Shown one piece after another: positions 50,146 through 58,575 of a stretch of DNA of 64,000 nucleotides (the stretch's first letter is position 1; each line of letters begins with the position of its first letter). This DNA comes from CAYIHX01 sp964363305 (lineage in GTDB: Bacteria; Bdellovibrionota; UBA1018): NCBI GenBank assembly GCA_964363305.1, contig CAYIHX010000017.1, positions 1-64,000 on the forward strand. The letters are read 5' to 3'. The position numbers and the translations under genes were made by a program. The notes beneath the pieces are model-generated. The model had not been told where the DNA came from. It ran no database searches and worked only from the letters and a program-made list of their open reading frames with translations.

Positions 50146-51330
50146 CTACGCGTCGACCACATCCGAGCCGAGCATCTGGCGCGCGATCACGAGGCGCATG
50201 ATCTCGTTGGTGCCGGCGCCGATTTCCATGAGCTTGGCGTCGCGCATGTAGCGCTCGACCGGGAACTCGCGGGTATAGCCGTAGCCGCCTAGAATCTGAA
50301 TGGCGTCGAGGGCCACCTGGGTGGCCATCTGCGCGGCCTGCAGCTTGGCGCGTCCGGCGGTGGCTGAGATGGCGCGCATCTGGTCTGAGCCGGGTTTCGC
50401 GCCCTCCTCGATGGCAACGTCCCACATCTTCGCGGCATTGTAGGTCAGTGCCCGGCACGCCTCGTACCAGGCGGAGGCTTCGGCGAGGCGTTCTTGCATC
50501 TGCTGAAACGCGCCGATCGGCTTGCCGAAGGCCTTGCGCTCGCGCGCATACTGCGTCGCCGACTCGATCGAAGCGCGCGCGATACCGAGAGAGATGCCCG
50601 CGATCGTGATTCGCTCGATGTCGAGATTGCGCATCATCAGCTTCACGCTCCCGTTTTCGTCTCCGACTCGCGCGGAAGAGGGGATCACCACCCCATCGAA
50701 TACGAGCTCGCCGGTGGGAGAGGCGCGCATGCCCATTTTCTTGAATTTTTTTCCGGTGGAAAACCCCTTCATTCCTTTTTCAATAATGAAAGTAGAGAGA
50801 TCCTTTTTTTCATTTCCAGTTTTCGCGTAGACGTAGAAGATGTCCCCGCCCGGACCGTTTGTGATCCAGGTTTTCGTTCCCGTCAGCGCATACTGGCCAC
50901 CTTGGCGAACCGCTCGGGTCTTCATGCCGAGCGCGTCAGACCCTGCCTCAGGCTCGCTCATCCCCATCGCCCCGAGCCATTCGCCGGTGAGGAGTTTCGG
51001 TAGATACTTTTTTTTCTGCTCCGTCGAGCCGTTCATTGCGATTTGGTTCACGCACAGGATGGTGTGAGCGAGGTAGGAGAGGGTGGTTGAGGCGTCGACG
51101 GCTCCCATTTCCTCCATTGCGATCGTGGCGGAGATGCAGTCAAGGCCGGTACCCCCGTCGGCTTCCGGTACGGTGATTCCGAGGAGGCCGAGTTCTCCCA
51201 TTTTCAGGAAGGCCGCGCGGTTGAATCCTTCCTCCTCATCGAGCCTTTCAATCTGCGGGAGGAGTTCGGTGCGCGCAAATTGACGCACCGTGGCTTGTAA
51301 CATGCGATGCTCATCTGAAAAATACCACAT
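50146..51330 (-). CDS. Acyl-CoA dehydrogenase, isovaleryl-CoA dehydrogenase type
   Basis: A 394-residue FAD enzyme. The active-site glutamate is in helix G (LDIERITIAGISLG), and the usual C-terminal catalytic position is Ala (IGAGTNEIMR), which is the isovaleryl-CoA dehydrogenase pattern. GAMGMSEPEAGSDALGMKT and RKAFGKPIGAFQ are FAD-binding marks. It would oxidise isovaleryl-CoA in leucine breakdown. It reads away from the large unknown gene at 51394. Confidence 0.85.
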   Translation of the reverse strand: MWYFSDEHRMLQATVRQFARTELLPQIERLDEEEGFNRAAFLKMGELGLLGITVPEADGGTGLDCISATIAMEEMGAVDASTTLSYLAHTILCVNQIAMNGSTEQKKKYLPKLLTGEWLGAMGMSEPEAGSDALGMKTRAVRQGGQYALTGTKTWITNGPGGDIFYVYAKTGNEKKDLSTFIIEKGMKGFSTGKKFKKMGMRASPTGELVFDGVVIPSSARVGDENGSVKLMMRNLDIERITIAGISLGIARASIESATQYARERKAFGKPIGAFQQMQERLAEASAWYEACRALTYNAAKMWDVAIEEGAKPGSDQMRAISATAGRAKLQAAQMATQVALDAIQILGGYGYTREFPVERYMRDAKLMEIGAGTNEIMRLVIARQMLGSDVVDA

Positions 51331-51393
51331 GGGGGTGACTCCTTATTTTGACCGTGTCATACTTCATCCAAGACCAGGAAGGTCAAGCAAAAC

Positions 51394-53340
51394 GTGATTC
51401 AATTACTTGTAAATTATTGGGAAATCCGGTCCTCACCGAAAAATTCGCTCGTGGGGGCCAGGCTCGATCAGCTGGTTGATCGTGGCGTTACGCAGATTGT
51501 TACGTTCGTCCCCTGGCAGGCTGTTGAGAGTGATATTTCTCATATGCTGGTCCGATTCCTTCAGGCCATCGGTGAGCGCAAGATGAAGGTCTCGCTCATT
51601 CTCAGTCCTGAGTTAGGGGTGCATTACACGAATTCTGGCATTCCCAAGGATATTTTCCAGAAACCCAATGCCTTAGCCAAGCAGGTGGGAGGTCAGGAAT
51701 GCGCGGCGACTCTGCCCCCGAACGCGTTTAACCTCCCGTCATTGCTTTCGTCCGAATTTACCAAGCGCTATCATAATTTTCTTTCTCGCATGGATGGCTT
51801 GCTGGCCGAACTCGGGCGCAGCCAGCCCCAGCTCCTTGAAAACGTCACCGCTGTCATCACGGGAAGTCTGTGGAAATACTATCGCGCTCCCGAACTTTCG
51901 ACTGTCTCGGCTTACGGTGGCGCTTCTGGGGATTTTTCGGGTTCCGCGGCGGTCGCTTATCGCCAGTCGCTCGAAGCCTTTTATGGCAATCGCGAGTTCT
52001 CAAGCGAGAGCCTGACGGCAGCGAACCGATGGAAAACGCGACACTATGAAGACGTGAACCGTCGTTGGTTCTATCAGCAGTGCGAAGACACCTTTCGTGT
52101 CCGCAGTGCTCAGTTTTTGGGCCGCAAGGCCCGTTTAGCGCGAGTGCGCCAGATCGAACTGCATACGCCTGAAGCGGATCCAGCGATGTTTTACTCGCAT
52201 TTTCTGCAGTTGATGAACGGACGCGGAGGCGACTTTGCCCGCCTTTCGAGCATTCTTGACGAGATGGCGGCACGTGGATCGGCCGTGGGCCGCGAGACCG
52301 CGCCTTTTTCCGTTCATTGGACAGGGCTAGCAGGGTTTCGAACGCTGACTGATCCGGAGAAGCAGTTTCTCATCCTGAAGTCGATCTTGCTCGCGGAAGG
52401 GCGCGGCGGCGACGTGATAGTTGACTCGGAGGAATGGTTCTCGCTGTCTGCTAGTTTTCGATCGCGGGCTGAGGCTCTCAGTCGCGCTACCCATCAGGGC
52501 GAACTAAAACTTCGGAATCGAGCTCTCTATCTTGCCCCGCATTTGTGGTCGGGTCCGTCGCAAATCTGGGATTCTCTTTTTCAGCGCGTGCGCTCGGAAG
52601 CTCGCCTCACGGCATCGCTCGATTATGTCTGCAACGATCGTGAAGCGCTGGTTCTTATAGTCGATCCGATGGTGGTCATTACTCAGGATATTCTAGAGCG
52701 CTTGCGGCTTTGGGCGTCGAATGGAAATCGCGTGGTGGCGATTCCTCGGTCGCCCCTGTTCAGTTCGCCGGCCCGAGCTGATCTTGAGCGGCTTGCGCAG
52801 GCGGATAAATCCATTCAGATGGAAGTTGGAACTCGTTTTCAGATCATCCCGAACGCTGATGGAAAAATAATGATCTATGAGCTCCTCGAAGGGAATCGCA
52901 CCCCGGCTGAAACCTCTCAGGCGTGGAATGCGTTCATGGGGTCTCTACTTTCGCTCGCGGGTGTCCAAGAGCCCTGCCAGGTGAGCGACGGGAGACTGTC
53001 CGTGATTCCGCTGGCTCGCCGCAATGGGAGCCAGGGAGTGTTTATCTTGAACGGAACGAGTCGAAAGGTGTCGGCTGACTTACTGTTCAGTCGGCCGGTT
53101 CGGGTCGGTGATCTCGCCGTATCGATTTCAGCGGAGGCTCACGGCGCGAAGGTCGAGTCGGCCGGAGCGAAAGCTCCGGCGGCGAATCGGTTTGCCCTGG
53201 AGGTCCCTCCGTGTGGGGTTCTTCCGCTTGAGGTTGATGGTCTTGAGGATCGGCTGGGCGCGCCGGATCACTCGCAGCCGCCCTTTGAGGTGGTGAACGA
53301 GCTTCCCGGTTTTGAGAGGGGGGACAGCGTATGGAGCTGA
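51394..53340 (+). CDS. Large hypothetical protein, possibly glycoside-hydrolase-like barrel
   Basis: A 648-residue protein without signal sequence. The first part (LDQLVDRGVTQIVTFVPWQAVE, then VSLILSPELGVHY) has the wording of a GH42/GH35-like TIM barrel, the middle contains helix-rich segments and the last about 130 residues look like a beta-domain. No catalytic residues can be fixed, so a glycosidase role is a guess. GTG 51394 is the start. Its stop overlaps the next gene, so the two form an operon. Confidence 0.5.
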   Translation: MIQLLVNYWEIRSSPKNSLVGARLDQLVDRGVTQIVTFVPWQAVESDISHMLVRFLQAIGERKMKVSLILSPELGVHYTNSGIPKDIFQKPNALAKQVGGQECAATLPPNAFNLPSLLSSEFTKRYHNFLSRMDGLLAELGRSQPQLLENVTAVITGSLWKYYRAPELSTVSAYGGASGDFSGSAAVAYRQSLEAFYGNREFSSESLTAANRWKTRHYEDVNRRWFYQQCEDTFRVRSAQFLGRKARLARVRQIELHTPEADPAMFYSHFLQLMNGRGGDFARLSSILDEMAARGSAVGRETAPFSVHWTGLAGFRTLTDPEKQFLILKSILLAEGRGGDVIVDSEEWFSLSASFRSRAEALSRATHQGELKLRNRALYLAPHLWSGPSQIWDSLFQRVRSEARLTASLDYVCNDREALVLIVDPMVVITQDILERLRLWASNGNRVVAIPRSPLFSSPARADLERLAQADKSIQMEVGTRFQIIPNADGKIMIYELLEGNRTPAETSQAWNAFMGSLLSLAGVQEPCQVSDGRLSVIPLARRNGSQGVFILNGTSRKVSADLLFSRPVRVGDLAVSISAEAHGAKVESAGAKAPAANRFALEVPPCGVLPLEVDGLEDRLGAPDHSQPPFEVVNELPGFERGDSVWS

Positions 53341-54095
53341 TGTTCGACTGGCGGTCTTTTCAGTCGACGTTTCACCCAGCACGCCGGACTGCGGCCGATG
53401 CGCAAAAGGATGCGGGGAGTTGTGCGTTTCTTGTGGTCGAGGGCGATCGGATTGTCACCGCTTACGCCGAGCAAGAGAATTTGCAGGAATGGGTGGGAAC
53501 CTCACTTACCGAGGCTTTTCGACAGAACCCGCATCGCGAATGGCGGGTGGTTCAGAAAGAATCCGTGCATCGGGCGGTTGCGGAGGGGATGTCTCAGCCG
53601 CAGTTTTATGACCAGGTGGAATACCTCAGGTCGGTATTAAAAAGCGATTCTCAGAACGACGCGGTTCTGGGGCAGACTACTTTGGTGCCTACCCAGCAGA
53701 GTCATTTTCTGGTCGATACGCTTCGCAGTTGGTGGCGTCGCCTCTTGCCGACCGCTTATGGTTTGTGTCTGCAGCTCACGTCTGAAAATGGAGGAAGCAA
53801 TCGGCATCGCCTGTTGCTGGTGCGCCGAGGTAAGCTAGAGGGCTTCCACGAGCCTGATCTTTCGGTTTTCAAGGCCAGCGGTCGCAAGGCGCCCGAGGAG
53901 TTGTCCAAGTATCTATCGGAGCGCTACATGCTTCCCGTGATTACGGCGACGGTACCTAATCGCCTGTGGGTGCGGTGGTCCCAGGACCTCGATCCCTGGT
54001 CGGAAGTGGCCAGTGCGTTGTTTAAAAAGCAGGTATTCTTGTCCACGCGCAGCTGGGGCTTACGCTTGCTGATTTTGCTGCGTGCGGCGATCTGA
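53331..54095 (+). CDS. Hypothetical protein, partner of the 648-residue protein
   Basis: A 254-residue protein of unknown family. It overlaps the upstream gene by 10 bases; ATG 53340, just at the upstream stop, is an alternative. A PAS-like or nucleotide-cyclase-like fold cannot be asserted. The C-terminus ends in a hydrophobic SWGLRLLILLRAAI and the stop TGA (54093-54095) is the first triplet of the family A palindrome, so the native end could have been truncated by repeat insertion. Confidence 0.5.
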   Translation: MELMFDWRSFQSTFHPARRTAADAQKDAGSCAFLVVEGDRIVTAYAEQENLQEWVGTSLTEAFRQNPHREWRVVQKESVHRAVAEGMSQPQFYDQVEYLRSVLKSDSQNDAVLGQTTLVPTQQSHFLVDTLRSWWRRLLPTAYGLCLQLTSENGGSNRHRLLLVRRGKLEGFHEPDLSVFKASGRKAPEELSKYLSERYMLPVITATVPNRLWVRWSQDLDPWSEVASALFKKQVFLSTRSWGLRLLILLRAAI

Positions 54096-54189
54096 GGGGT
54101 CAGGCTCCAAAAGTTAAGTGAGTTAACAATCAGATTCGATTTCCGAATCTGATTGTTAACTCACTTAACTTTTGGAGCCTGACCCCTCA
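54093..54189. repeat. Family A palindrome: perfect 46-bp inverted repeat, 5-base loop
   Basis: Arms 54093-54138 and 54144-54189 are exact reverse complements. Each starts with TGAGGGGTCAGGCTCC, then AAAAGTTAAGTGAGTTAACAATC. The left TGA is the stop of the 53331 gene. The element lies upstream of rlmN, and no other promoter-like element is evident in the 45 bases before that gene. Confidence 0.95.
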
Positions 54190-54234
54190 GAAGTTGCTTC
54201 GCTCGCCGCACTGAGCTAAAGATCCGTAGGCCCT

Positions 54235-55566
54235 ATGATCTACTTCCAATCCCTCACTCAGCTTGAATTGGCTGATCTGCTTTTGCCTCTGAGCCGCGTA
54301 AAGAAGGTCCCGCATGCGGAGGGGGCCTCTGCAGAAGCCATTCAGCAGCTCCGGGAAGAAAAGGAGCGCAAGCAGGCGTGCTATCGAGCGAAGCAGATCT
54401 TCCACTGGGTTTACCAGCGGCACGTGAATGAGTGGGAGCAGATGTCGGATCTGTCCAAGGATTTGCGGGTCTGGCTGAAAGGCAATATTGAGATCTATCG
54501 CCTGGGTGAGAAAGCGTCCCGCTTGGCCCTCGATGGGACGCATAAGTTTCTTTGGAATCTGCACGAAGGCAAGACCATAGAGAGCGTGATTATCCCCGCC
54601 GCTTTGAAGGAGAAGAGGGCGTCTGAGGCTTTCGGAGCGGAAGAGGAGGATGACTCCGACGATGGCTCGTGGGTAGCGGGCCAAACGGTCGAGGAAGAGG
54701 CTCTGCGTGAAGGTCAGAATCCCGTGCCGGTGACTCCTAGTCAGTTTGTCGGAATCAAGAGTGGCGCTGATTTGAAAAGCGGTCATTGGTCGCGTTTGAC
54801 GGTCTGTATTTCCTCGCAGGTGGGCTGCGCTATGGCCTGTAAATTTTGTCTGACGGGCGTGCAAGGGCTCGATCGGCATTTGCAGGTTCACGAGATCGTC
54901 ACTCAGGTGTGGGAGCTACGTATGCGAGCCCCGATCACGAATATCGTATTCATGGGCATGGGCGAGCCGTTGCACAATCTGGATCATGTCGCCAAGGCGT
55001 GCCAAATTCTGCTCGACCCAGACGGCATGGGCTTTTCAAAGCGGAAGGTGACGGTATCGACCAGCGGTCTCGTTCCGGCGATCATCGAGCTCGGAAAACG
55101 GGTCGATGTCTCCCTGGCGATTTCTCTCAACGCGTCGAACGATGAGCAGCGCTCGCAGATCATGCCGGTGAACAGGAAATGGAACATCGCCGCTTTGCTC
55201 GAGGCCTGTCGACAGTACCCGCTCGGAGCGCATCGCCGGATCACATTCGAGTATGTCATGCTCAAGGACTTCAACGATTCGCTCGAGGACGCCGCGCGGG
55301 TGTTCAACCTTTTGAAGGGTATTCCGTCGAAGGTGAATCTCATTCCATTCAACGAACATCCGGGTTCCGAGTTCAAACGGCCGAGCGACGAACGCGTGCG
55401 TGAATTTCAAAAGTTTCTGCTCGATCGTCATATGACCGCGACCGTGCGCATCTCACGTGGGCGGGATATCTTGGCCGCTTGCGGCCAGCTGCGTTCCATC
55501 TTCGGGACGGCGCGGGGGACGGAGAAGCATAAAGACTATGTTTCGTCCGCTACTCCGTCGGCCTAG
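54235..55566 (+). CDS. rlmN: 23S rRNA (adenine2503-C2)/tRNA A37 methyltransferase RlmN
   Basis: A 443-residue radical SAM methyltransferase. It has the 4Fe-4S triad C198/C202/C205 (CAMACKFC), a cysteine at C191 matching the E. coli RlmN catalytic Cys118 and C416 (ILAACGQL) matching Cys355. It is about 60 residues longer than usual: an acidic insertion (about residues 124-184, with EEEDDSDDGS) sits between the IESVIIP strand and the CISSQVGC radical SAM entry. Effect unknown. It follows the family A palindrome. Confidence 0.88.
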   Translation: MIYFQSLTQLELADLLLPLSRVKKVPHAEGASAEAIQQLREEKERKQACYRAKQIFHWVYQRHVNEWEQMSDLSKDLRVWLKGNIEIYRLGEKASRLALDGTHKFLWNLHEGKTIESVIIPAALKEKRASEAFGAEEEDDSDDGSWVAGQTVEEEALREGQNPVPVTPSQFVGIKSGADLKSGHWSRLTVCISSQVGCAMACKFCLTGVQGLDRHLQVHEIVTQVWELRMRAPITNIVFMGMGEPLHNLDHVAKACQILLDPDGMGFSKRKVTVSTSGLVPAIIELGKRVDVSLAISLNASNDEQRSQIMPVNRKWNIAALLEACRQYPLGAHRRITFEYVMLKDFNDSLEDAARVFNLLKGIPSKVNLIPFNEHPGSEFKRPSDERVREFQKFLLDRHMTATVRISRGRDILAACGQLRSIFGTARGTEKHKDYVSSATPSA

Positions 55567-56213
55567 GCGCGTTCATCCACTTTTTCCCAATCAAAAAGAA
55601 TATTGCGTCGGACCCAGTCCCCCCTCATGTCTTCGATGGAGTGCCAAGACGTGTTTGAAACCTCGAAAATCACGAGGGTGTTTTTTTTGGGTTGAATGCG
55701 GCTGACGATTTCCTTTTTATGGTCATGAATTTGGAGGCATCCGCCGCCGTTTTCCGGATAATAAGGAGTGAGATAGAGAAGTGCGACGGCGTCGCGAGGT
55801 TGGTCCCGGTCATTGTGGCAGTTGAAACCGCCGCTACTGGGATGGAAATGGGCCAGTTGTGGAACGGCCTGGCGCTTCAGCCGGAAAGTCGAGCCGAGCG
55901 TGGCTCGAAGAAGCGCGCGAAATCCCTGACTACAAAAAAAACGAAGAACTTCAGGGTCTGCGTAGGGGCCCCACTCGACTTGAGCTCTTCGGGCAGCCCC
56001 TATATTCAAGCGTCCTGGCGCCGTTTGAATCGATGCTGCGCGTTGGGCGATGGCGTCGATCACTTCAGGTCTGAAAAAATCCGGAAATACGGCCCGAGGA
56101 AAGGGGTTTGGGCTGATGATCGTTTCAGGAATTCGTGCGCCTTCAAGCGACCGGAGGTACTGAGGATGGACCCACTCGGAGAGATTTTTTAAGGTAGGAA
56201 GCGGCAGAGTCAT
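55563..56213 (-). CDS. 2OG-Fe(II) oxygenase (prolyl-hydroxylase-like)
   Basis: A 216-residue double-stranded beta-helix oxygenase. Iron ligands are H133 and D135 (CHNDRDQ) and H191 (SWHSIED); R202 is a candidate for the 2-oxoglutarate carboxylate. It is coupled to the MFS gene by ATGA overlap and closes the small-peptide operon that runs from 58401. Such oxygenases hydroxylate peptide side chains in several RiPP pathways, so it could modify the putative peptide. That role is inference. Confidence 0.75.
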   Translation of the reverse strand: MTLPLPTLKNLSEWVHPQYLRSLEGARIPETIISPNPFPRAVFPDFFRPEVIDAIAQRAASIQTAPGRLNIGAARRAQVEWGPYADPEVLRFFCSQGFRALLRATLGSTFRLKRQAVPQLAHFHPSSGGFNCHNDRDQPRDAVALLYLTPYYPENGGGCLQIHDHKKEIVSRIQPKKNTLVIFEVSNTSWHSIEDMRGDWVRRNILFDWEKVDERA

Positions 56214-57439
56214 TGGCCTAGTCCCATTTCGGCTTTTCCAGTCCGGGTGAGAAAAAAAGCGCTAGTGAGGCCGACTGACCCTAGCGCAACCGCCGCCAGG
56301 TTGCTGAACGCAGTGGTCAAGAGCCCGCCGACTAGACTGCTCAGGACGATAATGAAGACTCCCAGCTGATATTGCCTTACTGCTGCGGCTCCAATTGACT
56401 CGCTCGTGAAGGCTTTTCTGAATTCAATAAAAGAAATGGTGAAAACAACGTTTGAAAAGAGGTGAGCGAGAAAGACGAATGCGGCGGCGACTCCGAGTGA
56501 TGGCGCTCGAAGGGCGACGGTGTAACAGACGAGGAAAGCCGCAAGACACGCAAGGCAGAGCGGACGTAGCCTCCGAATCCGGTCGATGTTCAGTCTTCGC
56601 ACAAAGAAGGGACCCAAAAACTGCCCTTGAGTTTTGAAGAGGAGGAGGACCAACGGGGGCGATATGGCAAAAAGGCCCCAATGAACTGCATCGCCAAACA
56701 CACTCGCCGCACCTGGGAGAATCGCCGTGCAGGGAGCGCATGAGGCCACTAGCGCTGGGTAGAGAAGGAAGGCTTTTTGTTGTTCGGAGGACAGCGTCCT
56801 CCACAGAAATGGAAGGCCTTCCTCGAGCTTGCTTTCAGCTCGTCTAAAGGGCTCTGGATGCTGTTTCGAGAGTAGGAAGATCACGATCGCCGCAATCCAG
56901 TAGGTGAGGATATCCATGAGGAAGAAATTCTCGACTCCGAGGAGATCGATGCAGAGGACCCCAAGAAATGAGCCGAGCAAAAAATCAAGAACCAGAGCGA
57001 GGTTTGTCATTTCGGCAACAGCGAGAAGGTCGTGATCTTCGAATCGTTCCCTCGTGTAGGTGCTGACGAAAGGAACGAGAATCCCGTATGAGACGGAAGA
57101 GAGCGGGAGGGCGGTCAGAAGGAGAGGCACGGAATCGAGGCTGGCACCCACCCAGGAGATCGAAATCACCGAAGAACCGAAAATTTCGAGAACGATCATG
57201 AGTTTGCTTGCGGAAAATCTTTCAAGCAGTTTTCCGCCCCAATGACTTGAGATCAGGCCCGGCAGAATCGTCAGCGCAAACGCGATGGAATAGAGCATGG
57301 AATCTGCTTTGAGTCTGGCCAGCTCGTGAAAAATGGCGATCCCGGTCAGCGTGTTGCCTAACCCGCTCAAAAATGTCGCCGCCATCAACGCGAAATAGTC
57401 GGGATGTCGTTTCAAGAGCTTAGAAAGTGGGGTGTTCAT
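56210..57439 (-). CDS. MFS transporter, putative exporter
   Basis: A 409-residue protein with about 12 hydrophobic helices of the Major Facilitator type (MFS_3/enterobactin exporter EntS-like wording in the first half, then RRLRPLCLACLAAF). ATG 57439 has GAGGA upstream and overlaps the methyltransferase stop by 20 bases. It is translated after the N-methyltransferase and before the oxygenase, the natural place for the exporter of a modified peptide. Confidence 0.72.
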   Translation of the reverse strand: MNTPLSKLLKRHPDYFALMAATFLSGLGNTLTGIAIFHELARLKADSMLYSIAFALTILPGLISSHWGGKLLERFSASKLMIVLEIFGSSVISISWVGASLDSVPLLLTALPLSSVSYGILVPFVSTYTRERFEDHDLLAVAEMTNLALVLDFLLGSFLGVLCIDLLGVENFFLMDILTYWIAAIVIFLLSKQHPEPFRRAESKLEEGLPFLWRTLSSEQQKAFLLYPALVASCAPCTAILPGAASVFGDAVHWGLFAISPPLVLLLFKTQGQFLGPFFVRRLNIDRIRRLRPLCLACLAAFLVCYTVALRAPSLGVAAAFVFLAHLFSNVVFTISFIEFRKAFTSESIGAAAVRQYQLGVFIIVLSSLVGGLLTTAFSNLAAVALGSVGLTSAFFLTRTGKAEMGLGQ

Positions 57440-58178
57440 GGCGATTCCTCGCGGGGATGTAGAGGGTGGTTCCGAAATGAATTTCTGGAAGGAGGCTCTG
57501 AAGGTTTCCAACGGTGCTTGTGCTGAGGGAGGTCGTCTCTCCGTCGCCGCGGCCGGAACTGATCAGCGTCACCGTGTGTGATTCCGGATAATGCTGCTGG
57601 AGTTTTCTCTGTAGGAGGTCGAGACGATTGTCTCTGCTGGCATCGGAGAGGTGAGTGGGCGAGACCCCGATGGAACAGACATGGTAGATGAAACAGTCGA
57701 TCCCGGGATCTATCGGTTGATTTCGTTGCAGAATTCGATTGGCGTCGAGCAGTGAGACTCCGTGTTCGAGGGGGTCGATCGCAAGATCATTGATCATGGC
57801 GCAGAAACTCGAAATGCCTTCGATTACGGATAGCTCGATTGCCAGCGTTTCTTTTAGCTTTTCCAGCCAGCAGACGAGGGTGACTCCGATTCGGGGGTGA
57901 CCGGGAAGGAGGACGCAGACGCGAGAATTTTTTTTGCAGGCCGAGACAATCCTTTTGAGCAGGGCTTTATAGTTTTCGATGTCGATCGCGCCGTCTCGAT
58001 AGAGTGGACGCAGATTTTCGCAGTTTTGAATTTCATGTTCTCGGAGTTTTTGTTGGGTTCGTTCAGGGGTCGTAGAGAGAAAGAGGACTTGATCCGCATT
58101 CTTGAGGGCAGCTAATCCCTGAAGAGTCAGTTGGTCGAATTCACGAACGCCGAGCCCTACAACTGTAAGCTGTGTCAT
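57420..58178 (-). CDS. Borosin-type peptide alpha-N-methyltransferase, stand-alone (tetrapyrrole-methylase fold)
   Basis: A 252-residue SAM enzyme of the tetrapyrrole methylase superfamily. VVGLGVREFDQLTLQGL at the N-terminus and LLPGHPRIGV match the borosin branch, as does the end TTLYIPA and the QPIDPGIDCFIYHV block, rather than cobalamin/siroheme methylases. Y60 and Y70 keep the Tyr-x9-Tyr spacing of borosin active sites; the Arg usually lying between them is not obvious. It ends soon after the fold, so it carries no fused core and needs a separate precursor. ATG has AAGGAG 8 bases upstream. Confidence 0.68.
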   Translation of the reverse strand: MTQLTVVGLGVREFDQLTLQGLAALKNADQVLFLSTTPERTQQKLREHEIQNCENLRPLYRDGAIDIENYKALLKRIVSACKKNSRVCVLLPGHPRIGVTLVCWLEKLKETLAIELSVIEGISSFCAMINDLAIDPLEHGVSLLDANRILQRNQPIDPGIDCFIYHVCSIGVSPTHLSDASRDNRLDLLQRKLQQHYPESHTVTLISSGRGDGETTSLSTSTVGNLQSLLPEIHFGTTLYIPARNRHEHPTF

Positions 58179-58233
58179 GGGTGAGTCTCCTTAAAATGGG
58201 GGATCATCCATGATCCCTCTGGATGCTCTTCAG

Positions 58234-58401
58234 TCACTCCGCATCCATTTCAGATTGGATCTCCCTGAGAAGATCCTCGATTGCGACCGGGACAACGCCG
58301 AGGCAGCGAATGTGGCCGTTTCCGTTGCCGCCAAACTTCGATTCGTTGGTTTCGAAGCGCGGATTTTGGCCGTGTCGGGATTCTTTGTTTTCAATCAACA
58401 T
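58234..58401 (-). CDS. Candidate RiPP precursor peptide, 55 residues
   Basis: A 55-codon gene starting at ATG 58401 with GAGGAG 7 bases upstream. The N-terminal part is polar and charged, the middle is glycine/asparagine-rich (FGGNGNGH) followed by IRCLGVVPVA, and the end (IEDLLREIQSEMDAE) is an amphipathic acidic helix. It lies 55 bases before the N-methyltransferase gene on the same strand. I cannot show that it is methylated or identify the core. It has no resemblance to a known precursor that I can name. Confidence 0.55.
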   Translation of the reverse strand: MLIENKESRHGQNPRFETNESKFGGNGNGHIRCLGVVPVAIEDLLREIQSEMDAE

Positions 58402-58429
58402 TTTCGTTCTCCTCAGAGCAGGGGTTGAG

Positions 58430-58446
58430 CGTTCGAAAATCGAACG
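58430..58446. promoter_or_regulatory. Candidate operator palindrome before the peptide gene
   Basis: CGTTCGA-AAA-TCGAACG is a perfect 7-bp inverted repeat 28 bases upstream of the peptide start codon. It could be a regulator site or leader hairpin. No regulator gene is adjacent. Confidence 0.35.
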
Positions 58447-58575
58447 TGCATTCCCGGTGAGCAAGCCGTGGGCCACTTTCGGAGGGGTGAAATAATTGGG
58501 ATTTTTTTCGGGCTTCCTCGGTGAGTTGAGGGGCGGAGGCGACAGGAGTGTAGGCTGCTGAGGGCGTTTCGGTGC

